Made by a program: the position numbers and the translations under genes
Part shown: positions 6,108 through 9,969 of the stretch, one piece after another
Position numbering within the stretch: the stretch's first letter is position 1
How the letters are laid out: the number at the start of each line of letters is the position of its first letter
Notes under the pieces: generated by a model
The model's input: only the letters and a program-made list of their open reading frames with translations
What the model was told of the DNA's origin: nothing
Databases searched by the model: none
NCBI GenBank assembly: GCA_938001995.1
Contig: CALLAV010000060.1
Span: forward strand, 1 to 9,969
Direction of reading: 5' to 3'
Source of the DNA: an uncultured Amylibacter sp.
GTDB lineage: Bacteria > Pseudomonadota > Alphaproteobacteria > Rhodobacterales > Rhodobacteraceae
DNA: 9,969 bases

Positions 6108-6901
6108 GCCAACAGATCAATACAGTTACGCTGGGCGATCGTCTTAAGTGCTGGGGTTGGGGTTTACGCTCTAAACGCCACGGCAAGGCTGTCACATACG
6201 GGTTTTCGGACGCAACGGGCATGCCGTGGGCAAAAGAAGCGGGCATTCCGCATGGGTTTTCCACGATGGGGCGCGCATGGCGTTACAAACACGGGTTTGC
6301 CAAATTGGGTCGACTGTTGGCCAACGATTATATGTTGGATGCTGTTGGTCTAAAGGATGGCGACGCCATTTTGGACATTGGGGCCAATAACGGGGATCTC
6401 GCCCTGTCTCTCAAGCTGTATGGCAATACCTTCGACATTACTGCAATCGAACCGTCTCCGTCCGAGTTTCAGTGTATGGAAGCGAACTATCGTGCGCAGT
6501 TTCCAGACTCCGATCCGACGTTTGGCATGTATGGGCTTTGGAACGAAGAAGGTGAAGCGCTGAAGTTTTACCTAAGCTCGTCCTCGGCGGATTCGTCTTT
6601 GATTGAACCTGTGGAGTATTCGGGCACGATTGATGTACCCGTCAAACGGCTCGACAGTATGATTGGCGACAAACAGTTTAAGTTGATGAAGTTGGAGGCA
6701 GAGGGCGCAGAGCCCGAAATCCTAGAAGGGGCAGGTGAGAGACTGCGCCAATTCGAGTGGATTTCAGCTGATTGCGGATTTGAACGGGGCGTAAAGGCCG
6801 AAAGCACGCTGCCCCAAGTGTCAGGCATCCTGCACAAACATGGTTTTGAAATGGTCAGTGTGCGCAACAAGCGCTTTGTTGTCCTGTTTAAGCGCGTTTA
6901 G
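6104..6901 (+). CDS. FkbM-family SAM-dependent methyltransferase
   Basis: The 265-residue protein has the class I methyltransferase fold of the FkbM family. Motif I is [11 protein letters not shown] (89-99), the acidic end of strand 2 is AIEPSPSEF (114-122), and the family signature [17 protein letters not shown] (194-210) carries E200-G-A-E203. The first 75 residues, rich in Trp and basic residues, are not typical of the core and resemble nothing I know. FkbM enzymes O-methylate sugars, polyketides or other small molecules; the substrate cannot be told here. The ATG at 6104 overlaps the glyQ stop (ATGA) and has GGAGG at 6090-6094, 9 nt upstream; the frame is open to 6059 inside glyQ, but that start would overlap more and lacks support. 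Its place between glyQ and glyS suggests co-expression, not a proven role in translation. Confidence 0.88.
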   Translation: MSQQINTVTLGDRLKCWGWGLRSKRHGKAVTYGFSDATGMPWAKEAGIPHGFSTMGRAWRYKHGFAKLGRLLANDYMLDAVGLKDGDAILDIGANNGDLALSLKLYGNTFDITAIEPSPSEFQCMEANYRAQFPDSDPTFGMYGLWNEEGEALKFYLSSSSADSSLIEPVEYSGTIDVPVKRLDSMIGDKQFKLMKLEAEGAEPEILEGAGERLRQFEWISADCGFERGVKAESTLPQVSGILHKHGFEMVSVRNKRFVVLFKRV

Positions 6902-6914
6902 CGGCGGTTTTGAG

Positions 6915-7829
6915 ATGAATGGGAAGCTGATGGTTAGCGGAATTGTTGCGGTTGCTTTGGCCGCAGGGGCGGGGCTTTGGTATAGTCAAACTTACGCTTA
7001 TTACGAACGTCAGGACGGATTAGAACAGGTGTTCGCCTACGGCGATGCGTTTCCAGTGACCGATTACCGTGGCATTGATGCGGATACATCGCCGTTGAAA
7101 CTGCGCGCGTGTTTTACGGTGGATTGGGATTACTTTCCGTCCGAAGAGTTCAAGGATGTAGCAGAGCCGCTGACCGCGCCGTCTTGGTTCGATTGCTTTG
7201 ATGCAGAGGTGATTGCCAAGGACATTGCAGCGGGCAATGCAATTGCGATTTTGGCCGAGAAGAACCAACCCTTTGGATTTTCACGCTTTATTGCGCAATA
7301 CCCAGATGGAAACGCCTATATGTGGCGCCAGATTAACGCTTGCGGTAAGGCACAGTTTGATGGGGATGATTTGCCCGAGGGGTGTGGCCAAGAGGTGGCT
7401 TCGTTGGAAGTGGTACCAGAGCCAACGCCGCGTGTGAAGACGCCAGCGGCCGTATCAGGTGGCATTGGGCCTGTTGATGTGACGATTGCGCTGACGCCTG
7501 TTGGTGGTGGTGCGGCAGAGGAAATTCTGCTGGATGGTTTGTCCGCAACCAGTGACAACGCAATCCCTGAAAGCCTGTGGGCGTGCTTTGAAACGCCTTT
7601 ATCCATGGGTTTGCTGACCGAGAGTTATGAGGTGGCAGAAGACGTGGCACCGACCAATCCTGTGTCATCCCTGCCGTGTTTTGATGCGGAAGCGGTGAGT
7701 GCAGCGGTGTCCAATGGCGAAGCGGTTGCCTTTGTCGGTGAACGAGATGTTTGGCCAGGCGTAGATCGTTTGGTGGCAGTGTATTTAGACGGTCGCGCGG
7801 TGGCGTGGAACCAAAGACGGGCGAATTAA
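6915..7829 (+). CDS. Membrane-anchored protein with two DUF6446-like domains
   Basis: The 304-residue protein starts with one hydrophobic segment (about residues 7-24), a signal-anchor, so the rest is probably periplasmic. Two related domains follow. The first (about 33-158) has RACF (64-67), WFDCFDAE (91-98) and YPDGNAYMWRQINACG (129-144). The second (about 185-300) has WACF (222-225), LPCFDAE (253-259) and YLDGRAVAWNQ (290-300). A Pro-rich linker (about 165-180) joins them. The paired cysteines C66/C94 and C224/C255 suggest a disulfide in each domain. I recall single-domain proteins of this type (DUF6446) beside glyQ/glyS in Rhodobacterales; this name is from memory. The ATG at 6915 lies 13 nt after the methyltransferase stop with only a weak ribosome site (GAG); glyS follows after 1 nt. 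The function is unknown. Confidence 0.8.
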   Translation: MNGKLMVSGIVAVALAAGAGLWYSQTYAYYERQDGLEQVFAYGDAFPVTDYRGIDADTSPLKLRACFTVDWDYFPSEEFKDVAEPLTAPSWFDCFDAEVIAKDIAAGNAIAILAEKNQPFGFSRFIAQYPDGNAYMWRQINACGKAQFDGDDLPEGCGQEVASLEVVPEPTPRVKTPAAVSGGIGPVDVTIALTPVGGGAAEEILLDGLSATSDNAIPESLWACFETPLSMGLLTESYEVAEDVAPTNPVSSLPCFDAEAVSAAVSNGEAVAFVGERDVWPGVDRLVAVYLDGRAVAWNQRRAN

Positions 7830-7830
7830 A

Positions 7831-9969
7831 ATGGCTGATCTGCTGTTAGAATTGTTTTCCGAAGAGATCCCTGCACGGATGCAAAAACGTGCGTCAGAGG
7901 ATTTGAAAAAGCTGGTGACGGACGGGCTGGTTGAGGCTGGTTTGACGTATGAAAGTGCGGGGGCCTTTGTAACGCCGCGCCGTTTGTGCCTGTCCGTTGT
8001 TGGACTGACGGATCGCTCGCCCGACCTGAAGGAAGAGCGCAAAGGCCCGCGTGCGGATGCGCCTGAGAAGGCGATTGAGGGGTTCTTGCGCGGGGCTGGG
8101 GTGACGAAAGATCAGCTGGAAGTTCGGGATGAGAAGAAGGGGCAGGTGTATTTTGCCCTAATCGAAAAGCCTGGGCGGGATGCTAGTGAAATTATTGCCG
8201 ATGTTGTGCCGAATGTGGTGCGGAATTTCCCTTGGCCGAAGTCCATGCGCTGGGGCACGGGTAGCCTGAAATGGGTTCGGCCGCTGCATTCGATCCTGTG
8301 CATTTTGCATGATGCAGAGGGCGCGGAAGTGGTGCCGTTCGATGTGGATGGGATTGTGTCAGGTGACACGACCTGCGGGCATCGGTTCCATGCGCCTGAT
8401 GCGTTTAAGGTGACGTCGTTTGAGCAGTATGCGAGCGAGCTGGCAAAGGCGCATGTGGTGCTGGATACTGAGGAACGCGCGGCGGCGATTTGGAATGATG
8501 CCACGAACGGGGCCTTTGCGCTGGGGCTGGAAGTGGTTGAAGACAAAGGGCTTTTGGCCGAGGTTGCTGGTCTGGTGGAATGGCCTGTTGTGCTGATGGG
8601 CGACATCGCCGAGGATTTCCTTGGGCTGCCGCCAGAGGTGTTGCAGACATCTATGAAAGAGCATCAGAAGTTTTTCAGCGTTCGGAACCCTAAGACCGAG
8701 CGGATTGAGAAGTTCGTAACTGTTGCCAACCGCGAGACGATTGATAACGGCGCGACGATTTTGGCGGGGAACCAGAAGGTTCTGTTTGCGCGTCTGTCGG
8801 ATGCGAAATTCTTTTGGGAAAATGACCTGCGCGTGGCGCAGGAGGATTACACGGCTTGGACCAAGAAGCTGTCGAATGTGACGTTCCACAACAAACTGGG
8901 GTCACAGGCGGAGCGGATTGATCGCATTGCCGCACTGGCGCGGGAGATTGCGCCTGTTGTGGGTGCGGATGCGGATGCCGCCGAGGATGCTGCGCGGTTT
9001 GCCAAGGCGGACCTGTCGTCCGAGATGGTGTATGAGTTTCCAGAGCTGCAAGGGCTGATGGGGCGGTATTATGCGGCGGAGGCGGGGAAATCCGTTGATG
9101 TGGCCGCGGCAGCGCAGGAGCATTATTCGCCGCTGGGGCCGTCAGATGACGTGCCAAGTGCGCCTGTGTCTGTGGCCGTGGCGCTGGCAGATAAGATCGA
9201 TACGCTGACAGGGTTCTGGGCTATTGATGAGAAGCCGACGGGGAGTAAAGATCCGTTTGCGCTGCGACGTGCGGCGCTGGGAGTTATTCGGTTGGTGCTG
9301 GAGAATGGGGTTCGGGTCAATATTTCACATGAGACCTTGCGTAGCGTTCCCGCCGTCCTTGGAGCATTTAGAGGGCTCGAGGCTTCCAATCAGGCACTTA
9401 AAGCCGCTTTAGCGTTAGATGAAATTGGCAAGTTTGAGCTTGGAGACCAGGTTTTTAGTGAGGTGCACGAAAATTTAGAAATTGACGGAAACAACGCAGA
9501 GGAAGTGGAAAAATTTATCTCGGAGTTAGACGTTATAAATGACGACCTCCTCTCCTTCTTCCACGACCGCCTCAAGGTTTACCTCAAAGACGAAGGCGTC
9601 AGCCATGATGCCATCGACGCGTCGCTCGCGATGCCGGGCAACGATGACCTGTTGTTGTTGGTGAACCGCGCTAAAGCGCTGGCGGCGTTTTTGAAAACCG
9701 ATGATGGCACGAACTTGATCCAAGGGTTTAAACGCGCCAACAACATCCTGAGCCAAGCGGAAGCAAAGGATGGGGTTGAGTATTCGTACGGCGCCGATGT
9801 GAAGTTCGCAGAAACCGATGAGGAGAAGGCGCTGTTTGCCGCGCTGGATGCCGCAGATTCGAAGATTGTGCCCGCGATGGCGGCCGAGGACTTTGCTACG
9901 GCGATGTCCGCAATGGCAGACTTACGTGCGCCGATCGATGCATTCTTTGACGCTGTTCAAATCAACGCG
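7831..9969 (+). CDS. glyS: Glycyl-tRNA synthetase, beta subunit (3' end outside window)
   Basis: The frame is open from ATG 7831 to the last base, 713 codons, without a stop; a few dozen C-terminal residues are probably missing. The beta subunit binds tRNA-Gly and is needed for charging by GlyQ. Recognisable blocks are LLLELFSEEIPARM (4-17), FVTPRRL (46-52), KGPR (71-74), GSLKWVRPLHSIL (144-156), STMKEH-type SMKEHQKFFSV (274-284), the NQKVLFARLSDAKFFWEND region (314-332), KADLSSEMVYEFPELQG (392-408) and TGSKDPFALRRAALGVIRL (470-488). A DALR-like anticodon-binding C-terminus starts near 571 (DDLLSFFHDRLKVYL). Residues about 498-570 form an unusually long, A+T-rich insertion where E. coli GlyS, as I recall it, has about 20-25 residues. 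The start follows the upstream stop by 1 nt and has no good Shine-Dalgarno, so coupling is likely. Confidence 0.97.
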   Translation, partial: MADLLLELFSEEIPARMQKRASEDLKKLVTDGLVEAGLTYESAGAFVTPRRLCLSVVGLTDRSPDLKEERKGPRADAPEKAIEGFLRGAGVTKDQLEVRDEKKGQVYFALIEKPGRDASEIIADVVPNVVRNFPWPKSMRWGTGSLKWVRPLHSILCILHDAEGAEVVPFDVDGIVSGDTTCGHRFHAPDAFKVTSFEQYASELAKAHVVLDTEERAAAIWNDATNGAFALGLEVVEDKGLLAEVAGLVEWPVVLMGDIAEDFLGLPPEVLQTSMKEHQKFFSVRNPKTERIEKFVTVANRETIDNGATILAGNQKVLFARLSDAKFFWENDLRVAQEDYTAWTKKLSNVTFHNKLGSQAERIDRIAALAREIAPVVGADADAAEDAARFAKADLSSEMVYEFPELQGLMGRYYAAEAGKSVDVAAAAQEHYSPLGPSDDVPSAPVSVAVALADKIDTLTGFWAIDEKPTGSKDPFALRRAALGVIRLVLENGVRVNISHETLRSVPAVLGAFRGLEASNQALKAALALDEIGKFELGDQVFSEVHENLEIDGNNAEEVEKFISELDVINDDLLSFFHDRLKVYLKDEGVSHDAIDASLAMPGNDDLLLLVNRAKALAAFLKTDDGTNLIQGFKRANNILSQAEAKDGVEYSYGADVKFAETDEEKALFAALDAADSKIVPAMAAEDFATAMSAMADLRAPIDAFFDAVQINA
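9322..9540 (+). other. A+T-rich insert segment inside glyS
   Basis: This in-frame stretch (residues 498-570) differs from the rest of glyS. By hand count 9421-9540 is about 38% G+C, while 9061-9120 is about 68%. It uses TTA four times, and AGA and ATA once each; I see TTA only twice and AGA or ATA nowhere else in the visible gene. The protein is Glu-rich and probably helical. It joins the two conserved parts before the anticodon-binding region. Confidence 0.6.

Noticed and set aside
7316..7668. Minus-strand open frames opposite the DUF6446-like gene
   Set aside because: The plus-strand frame has a membrane anchor, paired domains and tight operon spacing; the minus-strand frames have no start context or recognisable domain.
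8112..9157. Several long open frames on the minus strand opposite glyS
   Set aside because: They lie opposite an unambiguous glyS frame, are rich in Pro, Ser, Arg and His as expected from antisense of a G+C-rich gene, and overlap one another.

Overview
The window looks like chromosomal DNA of an alphaproteobacterium, most likely the Roseobacter group of the Rhodobacteraceae. Reasons: the glycyl-tRNA synthetase is split into alpha and beta genes with proteins that read like the rhodobacterial versions; a small membrane-anchored protein that I recall only from Rhodobacterales sits between those genes; there are RTX calcium-binding proteins and a split sulfopyruvate decarboxylase, which in this group belongs to marine organosulfonate catabolism; and the terminators are of the aaaaggccgcgc type. 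No taxonomic search was possible.

Layout. (1) 2-1756, plus strand: three thiamine-diphosphate (ThDP) genes. The first is the 3' end of a long ThDP decarboxylase (5-guanidino-2-oxopentanoate decarboxylase / acetolactate synthase-like). After a 217-bp gap with repeats and a foldable leader come comD and comE, the alpha and beta subunits of sulfopyruvate decarboxylase, overlapping by ATGA. (2) 1780-4912, minus strand: two tandem RTX calcium-binding protein genes, each exactly 461 codons, repeating with an exact 1691-bp period and each followed 20 nt later by a GC-rich hairpin terminator with the same core. (3) 5175-9969, plus strand: a tight four-gene unit glyQ - FkbM-type methyltransferase - anchored DUF6446-like protein - glyS (cut by the window end), with junctions of 4 nt overlap, 13 nt and 1 nt.

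How the genes work together. ComD and ComE should form one enzyme that decarboxylates 3-sulfopyruvate to sulfoacetaldehyde. The upstream ThDP gene may or may not share their transcript. The RTX pair has no type I secretion genes nearby and would need a transporter encoded elsewhere. GlyQ and GlyS form the alpha2beta2 glycyl-tRNA synthetase; the two genes between them have no obvious role in translation and are probably co-expressed with it.

Most interesting points: the exact ungapped RTX gene duplication with an older 110-residue internal super-repeat; the two-domain version of the anchored protein between glyQ and glyS; an A+T-rich, apparently inserted segment in glyS; and the comD leader, which can form two mutually exclusive stems. 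I see no mobile element, CRISPR array, tRNA or rRNA gene. I did not find a convincing new multi-gene system.
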